Origin: Shewanella atlantica | Lineage (GTDB): Bacteria > Pseudomonadota > Gammaproteobacteria > Enterobacterales > Shewanellaceae | Length of the DNA stretch: 64,000 bases | Direction: 5' to 3' | Assembly (NCBI RefSeq): GCF_003966265.1 | Contig: NZ_RXNV01000001.1 | Coordinates: 372,001 to 436,000, forward strand | Part shown: piece by piece, positions 1-8,952 of the stretch | How positions within the stretch are numbered: the first letter of the stretch is position 1 | How the letters are laid out: each line of letters starts with the position of its first letter | The notes under the pieces: generated by a model | What the model was told of the DNA's origin: nothing | The model's input: only the letters and a program-made list of their open reading frames with translations | Databases searched by the model: none | Made by a program: the position numbers and the translations under genes

Positions 1-1684
1 ATTCGGCCGGAATATCTTTACTGATAAAGCTCTCACACACCTTAGTCAGCGCCGGTGTGGCCACGTCATCGAGAAAAGCTTGTGCATCCTTTTGACTCGG
101 ATGAGACACTAACACATCGATATGGTCTTCCCAGTTCACGTTGGTTTTGGTGAACTGCACACTCGTATTATGAAGCTGCACACTGTTGATCTTAAGCCAG
201 TCGTCCTGAAGTGCCTTATACAAACCAAAACACATCAAAAGCATGATTAGCAAGAAAGGTAATGCACTGGCAATCGCAACCGTTTGTAGTGCCTGCAGAC
301 CGCCTGCAAGCAGTAGAACAGAAGCGACGACTCCCTGAAGTAGGGCCCAGAAGACACGCTGCCATACCGGTGCATCATGATCGCCACCCGATGTTAGGTT
401 ATCGATAACCAGTGAACCAGAGTCAGACGAGGTGACAAAGAAGGTGATAACCAGACACAAGGCAATCGTAGATAACAGAGTCGAGAACGGCATATGTTCG
501 AAAAAGACAAACAGAGCAACGGAAACATCACTTGAAACCGCTTCCGTCAGATAGTTTGCCCCATGGTTCATGATCGCATCAATCGCCGTGTTACCAAATA
601 CTGTCATCCACAAGAAGGTAAATGCACTTGGTACGAACAACACGCCCACCAAAAACTCTCTGATGGTACGGCCACGGGAAACTCTGGCAATAAAGGTTCC
701 TACAAATGGGGACCATGAGATCCACCAGCCCCAATAGAGTAGGGTCCAACCACCAATCCAGTCATTTTTCTGTTCGTAGGCATACAAGTTAAATGTCTTA
801 CCGACAATATCACTCAAGTATCCCCCGGTATTTTGTACAAAGGCCTGCAGTAACTCGACGGTAGGTCCAAAGACCAGCACAAAGAGCAGCAGTAATACCG
901 CCAGACCCAAGTTCAACTCACTTAGTCGCTTAACGCCTTTGTCCAACCCGGAGAAAACTGAGAGTGTCGCAATCAATGAAATTGCGATGATAAGACCAAC
1001 TTGGACGTAAGCATTTACCGGCACATCGAGCAGATAGTTCAAGCCGGAGTTAACTTGTAACACACCAAAACCCAGAGAAGTTGCGACACCGAACATGGTA
1101 CCTAACACGGCAAATGTATCGACCGCATGGCCTATAGGCCCATAGATACGCTCACCAATCAGAGGATAAAGCGCACTTCGCGGAAGCAGAGGCAACTTAT
1201 GTCGATAGGAGAAGTAAGCCAGACTAAGTGCGACAACCGCATAGATAGCCCAGGCATGGATACCCCAATGGAAGAAAGTGATCTTCATTGCATCTTTAGC
1301 GGCCTGAATCGACTCAGGCGTCGCATCAGGTGGAGCTAAATAGTGCATCACAGGTTCGGCAACACCGAAGAACATCAAGCCAATACCCATACCGGCTGAA
1401 AATAGCATGGCGATCCAGCTTTTGTAGCTGTAATCGGGTTCGGCGTGATCCGGACCTAATTTAATATCACCGAAACGACTCACCATTACAAAAATAATAA
1501 AGATGAGGAAGATGGCAACACCTAAAATGTAAAGCCAGCCAGCTTTGAGTTCGAACCAAGACTGGGCAGACTTAAATACAATTTGCGCCTGTTGAGGCCA
1601 GAACGCCCCGACAAACACCATTAACGCAATTAAAAAAACGGACGAGAAAAAAACAGGAGGATTAATACTGGATTTGATCGACAT
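1..1684 (-). CDS. BCCT family betaine/choline-type transporter, 3' end cut by window edge
   Basis: Secondary transporter of quaternary ammonium osmolytes (betaine/carnitine/choline) in the inner membrane. Translating the minus strand from the ATG at 1684 gives at least 561 codons that stay open to the window edge, so the C terminus is missing. The family signature is clear: a Trp-rich segment reading YWGWWISWSPFVGTFIARVS near codons 300-320, followed by RGRTIREF. The glycine stretch GMGIG near codon 95 resembles the sodium-coupled BetP type more than the GIGID of E. coli BetT; that coupling assignment is inference. After the last membrane segment about 75 soluble residues follow, so a C-terminal cytoplasmic tail as in BetT is present. 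AGGAGG lies about 20 bases upstream inside the coding start, so the exact start could be slightly different. The substrate is not determinable. Confidence 0.9.
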   Translation of the reverse strand, partial: MSIKSSINPPVFFSSVFLIALMVFVGAFWPQQAQIVFKSAQSWFELKAGWLYILGVAIFLIFIIFVMVSRFGDIKLGPDHAEPDYSYKSWIAMLFSAGMGIGLMFFGVAEPVMHYLAPPDATPESIQAAKDAMKITFFHWGIHAWAIYAVVALSLAYFSYRHKLPLLPRSALYPLIGERIYGPIGHAVDTFAVLGTMFGVATSLGFGVLQVNSGLNYLLDVPVNAYVQVGLIIAISLIATLSVFSGLDKGVKRLSELNLGLAVLLLLFVLVFGPTVELLQAFVQNTGGYLSDIVGKTFNLYAYEQKNDWIGGWTLLYWGWWISWSPFVGTFIARVSRGRTIREFLVGVLFVPSAFTFLWMTVFGNTAIDAIMNHGANYLTEAVSSDVSVALFVFFEHMPFSTLLSTIALCLVITFFVTSSDSGSLVIDNLTSGGDHDAPVWQRVFWALLQGVVASVLLLAGGLQALQTVAIASALPFLLIMLLMCFGLYKALQDDWLKINSVQLHNTSVQFTKTNVNWEDHIDVLVSHPSQKDAQAFLDDVATPALTKVCESFISKDIPAE

Positions 1685-2080
1685 AAAACTCTCGAAAATT
1701 AGCTAATAGTTGATACAGCTCACTCAACTACAAGAGATCCCGGCCAACATTAGACGGTGAGGCATCATACAGTTTTGCATAACTGTAACTGCGCCGGAAA
1801 TCACAATTCGTGAACGCCAATAAGGCTATATACTCAGTTTTTTACGCTAAGGTCTTTAAGCCCAGGTTTTTGAGCCAAGCTTTTGAGCCAAGCTTTTGAG
1901 CCAAGCTTTTAAGCGAATCATTAACCAGAAAGCAAAAAACAACAAATCCCATTAAATAGCGGCCAAATACTAAAAAATTAATCTGTTCGGCACTATTGAA
2001 TACAATCTATCTATACACAAATATGAGTATATTATACATTAATTTCAGCTTTAAATCTGAGCGGGCACCATAGAAACAAA
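1685..2080. other. Intergenic region between the BCCT gene and the phoU terminator
   Basis: Nearly 400 bases without a credible gene. It must hold the promoter of the minus-strand transporter, but I could not assign convincing -35/-10 boxes. It contains the 13-bp tandem array listed separately and an AT-rich stretch at about 1950-2045. Confidence 0.6.
1868..1914. repeat. 13-bp tandem repeat, about 3.6 copies
   Basis: The unit ttttgagccaagc occurs three times without mismatch at 1868-1880, 1881-1893 and 1894-1906, then a partial ttttaagc follows. A degraded copy (ttaagcccaggt) precedes it. It lies in the gap upstream of the BCCT gene. Confidence 0.9.
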
Positions 2081-2102
2081 CAAGCGGCTCAGTAGCCGCT
2101 TG
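2081..2102 (-). terminator. Rho-independent terminator of the pst-phoU operon
   Basis: A 9-bp perfect stem, caagcggct / agccgcttg, with a 4-base loop lies 44 bases after the phoU stop. On the minus strand it is followed by tttgtttc, a U-rich tail. The plus strand also has tttt after the stem, but no plus-strand gene precedes it. Confidence 0.8.
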
Positions 2103-2145
2103 TTTTAAAAGAATTATATTTTTACGCTTTACTATCTCATGCTAA

Positions 2146-2856
2146 CTAAAAATTAAGGTCTTTCTCCATCTCCTCATAGGAGACATGACGCACATCTTTT
2201 CCCTTCACATAATAGATGATGTACTCACAGATATTTTGGCAACGGTCACCCACTCGCTCAACAGCCCTTGCAGCCCAAAGCACATCTAAAACCTCGGGAA
2301 TAGAGCGTGGATCGGCCATCATATAGGTCATCAACTGGCGAATGATCCCTTCATACTCTTTATCTAATTTGATGTCTTCTTTGTGCAGTTCCAGTGCAAC
2401 CTCTGCGTCCATTCGCGCCAATGCATCTAGAGTGGCATTGAGCATACGAGTCGCATGACGTCCCATATTCTCGATACTCACCAATAATGGCTGTTGGTTT
2501 TTAGAGCGTTTATCCATTGCTGCCTTAGCAATCTTCACACAAGCATCACCGATGCGTTCCAGATCAGTAATGGTTTTGGAGATCGCCAGTACTAAGCGTA
2601 AGTCACTCGCTGCGGGCTGTCGCTTGGCAATGATGCGGGTACACTCTTCATCGATGGCAACTTCCATCCCATTGACTTTGTGGTCACCATCGATAACTTT
2701 CTGCGCCAACTCAGAGTCCAGTGTACTTAGGGCATCCAGAGACTGTTCCAGTTGACGTTCAACTAAACCGCCCATCGCTAAGACACGGTTACGGATATCA
2801 TCCAGCTCGGCATTAAACTGACCAGAGATGTGCTTACTTAAATTCATATTTTCCAT
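2146..2856 (-). CDS. phoU: PhoU, phosphate signalling regulator
   Basis: Peripheral regulator that links the Pst transporter to the PhoR/PhoB two-component system and dampens phosphate uptake. The product has 236 residues, close to the 241 of E. coli PhoU. The N terminus ([14 protein letters not shown]) aligns with the E. coli protein from its first residues, which favours the ATG at 2856 over the internal ATG at 2847. Two helical-bundle halves each carry the acidic metal-binding type motif ([11 protein letters not shown] near residue 100, [12 protein letters not shown] near 205). It is the last gene of pstC-pstA-pstB-phoU, 72 bases after pstB. Confidence 0.97.
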   Translation of the reverse strand: MENMNLSKHISGQFNAELDDIRNRVLAMGGLVERQLEQSLDALSTLDSELAQKVIDGDHKVNGMEVAIDEECTRIIAKRQPAASDLRLVLAISKTITDLERIGDACVKIAKAAMDKRSKNQQPLLVSIENMGRHATRMLNATLDALARMDAEVALELHKEDIKLDKEYEGIIRQLMTYMMADPRSIPEVLDVLWAARAVERVGDRCQNICEYIIYYVKGKDVRHVSYEEMEKDLNF

Positions 2857-2928
2857 TGCAATTTAAACCTTTTCCAATTCTGTTAACGCCCGTTTCTAAT
2901 CGCCGGACCTGAAAACTAATCAGTTTGA

Positions 2929-3747
2929 TTAACCGTACCGACCCGTTATGTAATCTTCCGTTTTACGTTTTCTCGGAGTCGTAAATATGGTGTTAGTATC
3001 GGCATATTCAACCAGCTCGCCCATATACATAAAAGCAGTTTGGTCTGAGACGCGCGCCGCTTGTTGCATGTTATGGGTCACAATCACCACGGTGTATTTA
3101 GACTTTAAGTCGGTGATCAACTCTTCAATGGTCAATGTCGAAATAGGATCCAGTGCCGACGTAGGCTCATCGAGCAGTAAAACCTCCGGTTCGATGGCAA
3201 TCGCACGGGCAATCACTAAACGTTGCTGCTGACCACCGGAAAGGCCAAATGCATTGTCATGTAGCCTGTCTTTCACTTCATCCCAAATAGCGGCGCCACG
3301 CAAAGAGCGTTCGGCGGCGTCATCCAGATCGCGGCGATTATTCACCCCTTGAAGACGCAAGCCGTACACGACATTCTCATAGATTGATTTAGGAAATGGG
3401 TTTGGACGCTGGAATACCATACCGACATTTCGGCGCAAAGAGGCAACATCGACTTGTTTGTCATAGATATTTTGCCCGTTAAGCAAAATTTCGCCACCGA
3501 TATGACAGTTATCGACCAGATCATTCATCCGGTTAATGCAGCGCAATAATGTGGATTTACCACAACCACTTGGCCCGATAAATGCCGTAACCTGTTTTTC
3601 GGGGATCTTCATCGAGACATCGAAAAGTGCCTGTTTATCACCGTACTTTAGATCCAGATTGCGGATCTCCAGGGCTGTCTCTTCCTGGCTCAAATTGTTC
3701 AGATCGACTGAATTGGTGTTCATAGTAGACTTATCTATGGAAATCAT
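2929..3747 (-). CDS. pstB: PstB, phosphate ABC transporter ATPase
   Basis: ATP-hydrolysing subunit of the high-affinity phosphate importer on the cytoplasmic face. The sequence shows Walker [10 protein letters not shown], the signature LSGGQQQR, Walker [13 protein letters not shown] and the switch histidine in VTHNM. The product is 272 residues from the ATG at 3747, which has AGGAT a few bases upstream. An in-frame GTG at 3762 would add five residues but has no better ribosome site. About 24 residues precede the usual family start, as in several gammaproteobacterial PstB proteins. The pstA-pstB gap is 89 bases and contains a hairpin. Confidence 0.97.
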   Translation of the reverse strand: MISIDKSTMNTNSVDLNNLSQEETALEIRNLDLKYGDKQALFDVSMKIPEKQVTAFIGPSGCGKSTLLRCINRMNDLVDNCHIGGEILLNGQNIYDKQVDVASLRRNVGMVFQRPNPFPKSIYENVVYGLRLQGVNNRRDLDDAAERSLRGAAIWDEVKDRLHDNAFGLSGGQQQRLVIARAIAIEPEVLLLDEPTSALDPISTLTIEELITDLKSKYTVVIVTHNMQQAARVSDQTAFMYMGELVEYADTNTIFTTPRKRKTEDYITGRYG

Positions 3748-3765
3748 TTTATATCCTATCACTTT

Positions 3766-3790
3766 AACAGAGCGGCCTCACCGCTCTGTT
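3766..3790 (-). promoter_or_regulatory. Intercistronic hairpin between pstA and pstB
   Basis: Perfect 10-bp inverted repeat aacagagcgg / ccgctctgtt with a 5-base loop, between the pstA stop and the pstB start. No U-run follows on the minus strand, so it is more likely an mRNA-stabilising or partial attenuation element than a full terminator. The function is inferred from position only. Confidence 0.55.
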
Positions 3791-3836
3791 TATGCCACTG
3801 CGTGGCGACTTATTTGTTAAATATGTGCTTCAATAT

Positions 3837-5489
3837 TTAATGCTCAAGCGAGCGATACTTCTCACGCAAATGGTTGCGGACGCCGATAGCTGTCAAGTTT
3901 AATGACACAATTACTGAAACGAGCAGGAACGAAGTCGCATAGACCAAAGGTCTCGCGGCTTCCACGTTAGGGCTTTGAAAGCCCACATCATAAATGTGAA
4001 AACCTAAGTGCATGAACTTACGTTCCAGATGCACAAATGGGAAATTCATATCGATTGGTAAAGTCGGTGCTAACTTGACGACTCCTACCAGCATCAATGG
4101 CGCCACCTCTCCGGCGGCGCGAGCCACTGCCAGGATCAGTCCGGTCATAATAGCCGGACTCGCCATCGGGATAACAATTCGCCAAAGTGTCTCAGCTTTT
4201 GTCGCCCCAAGCGCCAAACTGCCTTGCCTAACGGCACTGGGAATGCGACTGAGCCCCTCTTCGGTTGAGACTATCACCACTGGCAGAGTCAATATCGCTA
4301 ACGTTAATGCAGACCAGAGCACGCCCGGCGAACCAAAGGTCGGAGCTGGCAGCGCTTCAGGGTAAAAGAGTTGATCTAATGTGCCACCAAACATATAGAC
4401 GAAGAAGCCTAGGCCAAATACACCATACACAATCGACGGCACACCCGCTAAGTTAATCACAGCAATACGGATCATCTTAGTCACAGGCCCTTTCTTCGCG
4501 TATTCATGCAGGTAAATCGCCGCAATCACGCCAAAGGGGGTCACAATAACCGCCATCAACATCACCATAAAAACGGTACCGAAGATAGCCGGGAAAACAC
4601 CACCTTCAGTATTGGCTTCCCGTGGGTCATCGCTGATAAACCGACCGACACCGACAAACCAATGGCCGACTTTTCCTATCAGGCTGATGCGATTGGAATA
4701 GGTTACATCTAAAATCGTATCGAGTTTTAGTACGACCTCTTCGCCGCGCATATCTTTGATGATCACTGAGTCTCGAGCCGCTTCGGTACGCAAGGCAAAG
4801 AAGGACTTCTCCAGCAGCAAATAATCAGCTTGTAGACTCGCTTGCTTTACTGCTATTTCCGCCTTACGCGCCTCGGTGAGTTGACCATCTAACTCATATC
4901 GCCTCTCCTGTAGACGAAGCTGTTCCATTGCATAGTTAATAGAGCCGATTTCACTCTTTTGCAGTGTTACGGCTTTATCGTTGAGCTCAACAGCACGCTC
5001 GATATGAGCCTCAAAAGAGGCTTCGATATCATCTAGAGCGAGTCGCTTTCCATCTTCAACCACAGCAATCGGATAGCCATAAAAATCACCGTTTTTACTT
5101 CTCTCAATCACGGCAATATTTTCAGGCTGAGTGCGTGAGATGATATCTGTTGCTAATATCCAGCGAAAATCTAACCCAACGAACTCACGGTTACCCGTTT
5201 TAACCAGATAACGCGTCACGGTTTCCCCTGGCATCTCCTTAAACACATGGCCCGCAGAGATAAGACGTTCGGTTGGCACCTCTTCTTTATCATAAATTTC
5301 ACCGATCAAGGTGTAACGATTACCATCGGGATCATTTAGCTCCCATTGATAAACCTCAGCCGGCCAGAAATAACTGAGTCCACGCCAGGCAATCATCAAC
5401 AGTAATCCCAGTACGGCAATTAAGCTGATGCTTACGGCCCCACCTGTCATCCATATCCAAGGCGATCCAGATTTAAACCACTTACCCAT
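3837..5489 (-). CDS. pstA: PstA, phosphate ABC transporter permease (large form)
   Basis: Inner-membrane permease subunit of the phosphate importer, pairing with PstC. The product is 550 residues, nearly twice E. coli PstA (296). A first membrane segment lies at about residues 15-40, and a soluble insert with a charged, coiled-coil-like stretch (about 150-220) precedes the permease domain (about 280-550). The domain carries the EAA-like loop RQGSLALGATKAETLWRI that contacts PstB. I chose the ATG at 5489 (MGKWFKSGSP) because the same start context is repeated upstream in the 97-bp array. An in-frame ATG at 5504 would add five residues. The large form is usual in Alteromonadales-type bacteria (from memory). 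Confidence 0.95.
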   Translation of the reverse strand: MGKWFKSGSPWIWMTGGAVSISLIAVLGLLLMIAWRGLSYFWPAEVYQWELNDPDGNRYTLIGEIYDKEEVPTERLISAGHVFKEMPGETVTRYLVKTGNREFVGLDFRWILATDIISRTQPENIAVIERSKNGDFYGYPIAVVEDGKRLALDDIEASFEAHIERAVELNDKAVTLQKSEIGSINYAMEQLRLQERRYELDGQLTEARKAEIAVKQASLQADYLLLEKSFFALRTEAARDSVIIKDMRGEEVVLKLDTILDVTYSNRISLIGKVGHWFVGVGRFISDDPREANTEGGVFPAIFGTVFMVMLMAVIVTPFGVIAAIYLHEYAKKGPVTKMIRIAVINLAGVPSIVYGVFGLGFFVYMFGGTLDQLFYPEALPAPTFGSPGVLWSALTLAILTLPVVIVSTEEGLSRIPSAVRQGSLALGATKAETLWRIVIPMASPAIMTGLILAVARAAGEVAPLMLVGVVKLAPTLPIDMNFPFVHLERKFMHLGFHIYDVGFQSPNVEAARPLVYATSFLLVSVIVSLNLTAIGVRNHLREKYRSLEH

Positions 5490-5586
5490 GACGGTTACTC
5501 CCAAACACTAACTCAGGCTCTGAAGCCACCGCCCCATCTGTCATTATGCAAACCCACGGAGACCCGGATTTAAACCACTTACCCAT
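5482..5586 (-). CDS. 34-residue upstream ORF made by duplication of the pstA start (copy 2)
   Basis: Minus-strand ORF beginning MGKWFKSGSPWVC, a copy of the PstA N terminus, then running through duplicated untranslated sequence to TAA. Its stop lies inside ATGGGTAAG of the true pstA start, so stop and next start overlap. It has the same GGGAG-type ribosome site as pstA. It may be translated and coupled to pstA, or may simply be a by-product of the duplication; no sign of selection can be assessed here. Confidence 0.4.
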   Translation of the reverse strand: MGKWFKSGSPWVCIMTDGAVASEPELVFGSNRHG

Positions 5587-5683
5587 GACGGTTACTCCCA
5601 AACACTAACTCAGGCTCTGAAGCCACCGCCCCATCTGTCATTATGCAAACCCATGGAGACCCGGATTTAAACCACTTACCCAT
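5579..5683 (-). CDS. 34-residue upstream ORF made by duplication of the pstA start (copy 3)
   Basis: Same 35-codon structure as the ORF at 5482-5586. Its TAA overlaps the start context of that ORF. Together the two ORFs form a chain of three starts and stops leading into pstA. The upstream ribosome site (ttgggagt) resembles the one in front of the genic copy. Confidence 0.4.
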   Translation of the reverse strand: MGKWFKSGSPWVCIMTDGAVASEPELVFGSNRHG

Positions 5684-5768
5684 GAGTCATACTCCCAAAT
5701 ACAAATCTTGACTCTGAAACACTCATATTCATGTTCATATATCTAGTCATCATTTTCATTACTCATCA

Positions 5769-8027
5769 TTACAGTGAACTATAACGTTCACGCAGACGCT
5801 GTCTCACAACTTCAGCTATAGTGTTGAAGAAGAAGGTAAAAATAAACAGAACAAAGGCTGCAAGGAAAAGAACCCGGTAGTGTGAACTGCCAATTGCCGA
5901 CTCAGGCATCTCTACTGCAATGTTAGCGGCCAGGGTACGCATACCTTCGAACACGCTCCACTCCATGATGGCGGTATTACCCGTTGCCATAAGCACGATC
6001 ATGGTTTCTCCCACCGCACGGCCCAAGCCCATCATTATCGCAGAGAAGATACCCGGACTGGCCGTGAGTAATACCACACGGGTCAAGGTTTGCCAGTTCG
6101 TCGCGCCTAAGGCTAAGCTACCATTTGACAGGTGACGAGGCACCGAGAACACCGCATCTTCGGCAATCGAGAAGATAGTTGGAATCACCGCGAAGCCCAT
6201 GGCGATACCAACAACTAACGCATTACGCTGATCGAATGTGATCCCCAATTCGTTAGTAATAAACATGCGTGAATCACCATGGAAGAAGGCAACCTCAATG
6301 GCGGGGCTGATAGCGAAAGAGAACCAACCGATGAAGATGATCACAGGCAGTAACATCAGCTCTTGGTAGGTTTCAGGCAGACGCTGTTTCCATTTGCCGG
6401 GTAAGTTATGCCAGAGAAATGCCGTGGCCAGAATCGATAAGGGTAAGAGTACCAGCAATACCAAAATGCCCGGCAGATTGTCTTCAATCAGAGGGGCAAG
6501 CCACAGACCCGCTAAGAAGCCCAGAATGACGGTAGGCAAGGCTTCCATGATCTCAATTGTCGGCTTCACTATCGAGCGTATCTTCGGCGACATGAAGTAG
6601 GCGGTATAGATCGCTCCGGCAATCGCAAGAGGGGTTGCAAACAGCATGGCATAGAGCGCGGCCTTCATGGTACCGAAGGCCAGTGGCATCAAGCTTAGCT
6701 TGGCCTCAAAGTCGTCGGAACCGGATGTCGATTGCCATACGAACTTAGGTTCCGGGTAGCCTTCATACCAGACCTTGCTCCACATCGCACTCCAGGAAAC
6801 TTCAGGGTGAGAATTTTCGACGGCGAATAGATGCAGTTTTGAGCCAGCCTCCACCACAAGCGCGTTAGATCTTGGACTGAAACCGACTTTTTTGGGGTTT
6901 TTAAGGTCAAAAGATTCTGAAAACAACTCACGTTCACTGGTTGTGTAAAGGAGTGTCAGATCCCCTTGGTCACTAACAGTCACGAAGCTCTTTCGATAAA
7001 ATTCACTGGCTACACTGGCAACCGATGAAGACGCATCAAATGAGCGGATCTCCTGGTATTGACGCCCTCTCTCACCATTAACTTGAAAGTACTGCGCAAC
7101 CAGACCCGAATCGTAACTAACCAAGATAGAACTCGCCCCGGCTAGTAGGCTCACATCGGTAACCTTCGCCTTAGCCAGTTCTAACTCAAGCACTTGCTGT
7201 AAGGAGATATCGTCAGCGTCACGAATATTATAGATAAACAACTTATCACCGCTTCTTAGTAGAAGCTGACGCTGATCAGGAGTCATTAACCTTTGCTGGA
7301 CATCCTGTGGCGCATCAGTGATCAACCCCGTTGTTGCAATCCATTCAACCTCTTCGGTCATCATGTTCTCTTCGCCTTCCTGGCGGGTGAGATGCCAAAG
7401 GTTATTCTGGTCTTGATAGGCGAAACTCATCTTGTCACTGCTATAACCAAAAACCAGATTATTGAGCGGTGAACCATTGCCATCGACTGTTAACGGCGCG
7501 CTTCCGGCTGGATACCTTAAGTCAGGAGTGATCACGCGTTGGTTATTGGGATAAGTCACGCCAAAATTAATACCAGCAAGTAACATCTGACCATTACTCA
7601 GACCCAGGGCAAATCGTTGTTCACTGGCCACCGAAGTTGCACTACCCACAACCTCAGCGCCTTGGGGAAGTGGCAGCGTTTCTGTTTCGATTAACTGGCC
7701 ACTTTTTGCATCATAAAAATCGACCTGACCTGACTCTGACACGCGGTAGATGATTTCATTTTGCTCATCACTACCAAGCATTAATGCCGGACTTGCGTTA
7801 TTGGTAATATCGACACTCACCAATGGCGTAACCTCGGCGCCATCGAAAATAGGTTTAACAACGTATAACAGATAAAAGAAGATCAATAGCAGGGCGACAA
7901 ATACCATAGTCCCCCCTATAGTCACCCCGACTTGGGTTAATCTGTCCTGAATCGCCCTTCTACTCGAGCCTTTACCCATCAGTAGGTTTTTAGCCTTAGG
8001 ATCAGGTTTTATTACCTGAGTTACCAT
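5769..8027 (-). CDS. pstC: PstC, phosphate ABC transporter permease (large form)
   Basis: Permease partner of PstA and first gene of the operon. The product is 752 residues, far longer than E. coli PstC (319). One membrane segment lies at about residues 36-58, then a soluble region of some 370 residues rich in beta-propeller-like strands, then the permease domain from about 450, with the coupling loop LSNGSLALGATNWQT near 640. The start at 8027 has GAGG upstream. A PHO box and TATAAT lie about 100 bases ahead of it. No pstS is present in the operon, so the periplasmic binding protein must be encoded elsewhere. Confidence 0.95.
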   Translation of the reverse strand: MVTQVIKPDPKAKNLLMGKGSSRRAIQDRLTQVGVTIGGTMVFVALLLIFFYLLYVVKPIFDGAEVTPLVSVDITNNASPALMLGSDEQNEIIYRVSESGQVDFYDAKSGQLIETETLPLPQGAEVVGSATSVASEQRFALGLSNGQMLLAGINFGVTYPNNQRVITPDLRYPAGSAPLTVDGNGSPLNNLVFGYSSDKMSFAYQDQNNLWHLTRQEGEENMMTEEVEWIATTGLITDAPQDVQQRLMTPDQRQLLLRSGDKLFIYNIRDADDISLQQVLELELAKAKVTDVSLLAGASSILVSYDSGLVAQYFQVNGERGRQYQEIRSFDASSSVASVASEFYRKSFVTVSDQGDLTLLYTTSERELFSESFDLKNPKKVGFSPRSNALVVEAGSKLHLFAVENSHPEVSWSAMWSKVWYEGYPEPKFVWQSTSGSDDFEAKLSLMPLAFGTMKAALYAMLFATPLAIAGAIYTAYFMSPKIRSIVKPTIEIMEALPTVILGFLAGLWLAPLIEDNLPGILVLLVLLPLSILATAFLWHNLPGKWKQRLPETYQELMLLPVIIFIGWFSFAISPAIEVAFFHGDSRMFITNELGITFDQRNALVVGIAMGFAVIPTIFSIAEDAVFSVPRHLSNGSLALGATNWQTLTRVVLLTASPGIFSAIMMGLGRAVGETMIVLMATGNTAIMEWSVFEGMRTLAANIAVEMPESAIGSSHYRVLFLAAFVLFIFTFFFNTIAEVVRQRLRERYSSL

Positions 8028-8130
8028 TAGAACCTCGTTTATTAAATAGCCAGTAGAGTTTTCACTGGGATTGTTTCAATTGCTGTGCTAACAATAGTTT
8101 AGAAACATTCTCATTATTCTGATGTGTCGA

Positions 8131-8164
8131 ATTATATGACGTAAAGATGACACTAGTGTTACAG
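8131..8164 (-). promoter_or_regulatory. PHO box and -10 of the pstCAB-phoU promoter
   Basis: On the minus strand CTGTAAC-ACTA-GTGTCAT (8164 to 8147) matches the PhoB direct-repeat pattern of 7-mers spaced by 4. A third 7-mer, ACGTCAT (8142-8136), follows in the same 11-bp phase. A perfect TATAAT lies at 8136-8131, 10 bases after the two-repeat box, where PhoB-activated promoters have it. The site assignment is by consensus recalled from enterobacteria. Confidence 0.75.
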
Positions 8165-8209
8165 GGTTAGAATCCAGATAGAATATTTAATCAAAGGAGC
8201 TAAATCAAC

Positions 8210-8710
8210 ATGTTACGATACTTAGTCACCCTACAGGTAGCGGATAGAAAAGGGTTAGTCGAACAGATCGCGCACGCGGTTAGCCGTCATGGTGGTAATT
8301 GGCTCGATTCTGAACTTCGTCATATCGACGGAATTTTTGCGGCCATTCTCCTTTTAGAGGTCCCCGCTTCTAACTGGGATATTCTGGCCGAAAATTTAGA
8401 GTGCATCGAAGGTTTGAGCATGACCTATGCTAAAACGAATAAAAATTCACATCAGATTAAGCACTTAAGTTTTTCACTCGTGGCCTACGACAGACCGGGT
8501 TTAGTACATGACATCTCAAATAAGATCAGTGCTCTTGGGATCAATATTGAACATTTCAGCACTCGCTATGAAAGCGCGAGCCACACGGGTGTGCCCCTCT
8601 TCAGAGCTAATTTCGATCTTGGAATAAAGAACCCCGAACAAGAAGATCTGCTTTCCAGTGCGCTATATGCAATAGGTGATGATGTGGTCCTTGATAAGGT
8701 CACTACTTAA
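8210..8710 (+). CDS. Tandem ACT-domain protein, GcvR-like regulator
   Basis: A cytoplasmic protein of 166 residues made of two ACT domains: one from the N terminus (YLVTLQVADRKGLVEQIAHAV) and one from about residue 85 (LVAYDRPGLVHDISNKISAL). The DRxGLV motif at the start of each is the typical ligand-loop signature. The family includes GcvR, the glycine-cleavage repressor partner, but the ligand and partner here cannot be told. The start has AAGGAG nine bases upstream. It is divergent from the pst operon. Confidence 0.85.
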   Translation: MLRYLVTLQVADRKGLVEQIAHAVSRHGGNWLDSELRHIDGIFAAILLLEVPASNWDILAENLECIEGLSMTYAKTNKNSHQIKHLSFSLVAYDRPGLVHDISNKISALGINIEHFSTRYESASHTGVPLFRANFDLGIKNPEQEDLLSSALYAIGDDVVLDKVTT

Positions 8711-8736
8711 ACTGTTAAGCATTTAAAAACCAACTA

Positions 8737-8761
8737 AAGGAGAGTGAGGCTGACTCTCCTT
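8737..8761 (+). terminator. Hairpin terminator after the ACT-domain gene
   Basis: Stem aaggagagt / actctcctt of 9 bp with a 7-base loop, 27 bases after the stop codon. Only a weak T tail (tcat) follows, so termination efficiency is uncertain. Confidence 0.55.
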
Positions 8762-8952
8762 CATATCCCCCGCGCAAACACCCCACTCAAACTGTACTTC
8801 CATTGATGTTTTTCTTAAGCGGCAACAATCGATAAAATCTATCAGAGCTCATTTAAACAATCTGTTAGACTGTGATCAATCCAGAAGACTGGTCAATAAC
8901 ACCAGCTCAATGTCTTGCTCAATTCTATGCCTTATCTTAATAGGGCATATTT

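Larger units (their letters stand above)
5482..5690. repeat. 97-bp tandem array carrying the pstA translation start (two full units plus the genic copy)
   Basis: The string cttacccatg recurs at 5481, 5578 and 5675, an exact 97-bp period. The two upstream units differ at only one clear position (cacgga versus catgga). The genic copy is more diverged beyond codon 10. Each unit contains the ribosome site, ATG and about 20 codons of pstA. The near identity suggests a recent duplication; 97 is not a multiple of three. Confidence 0.95.
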
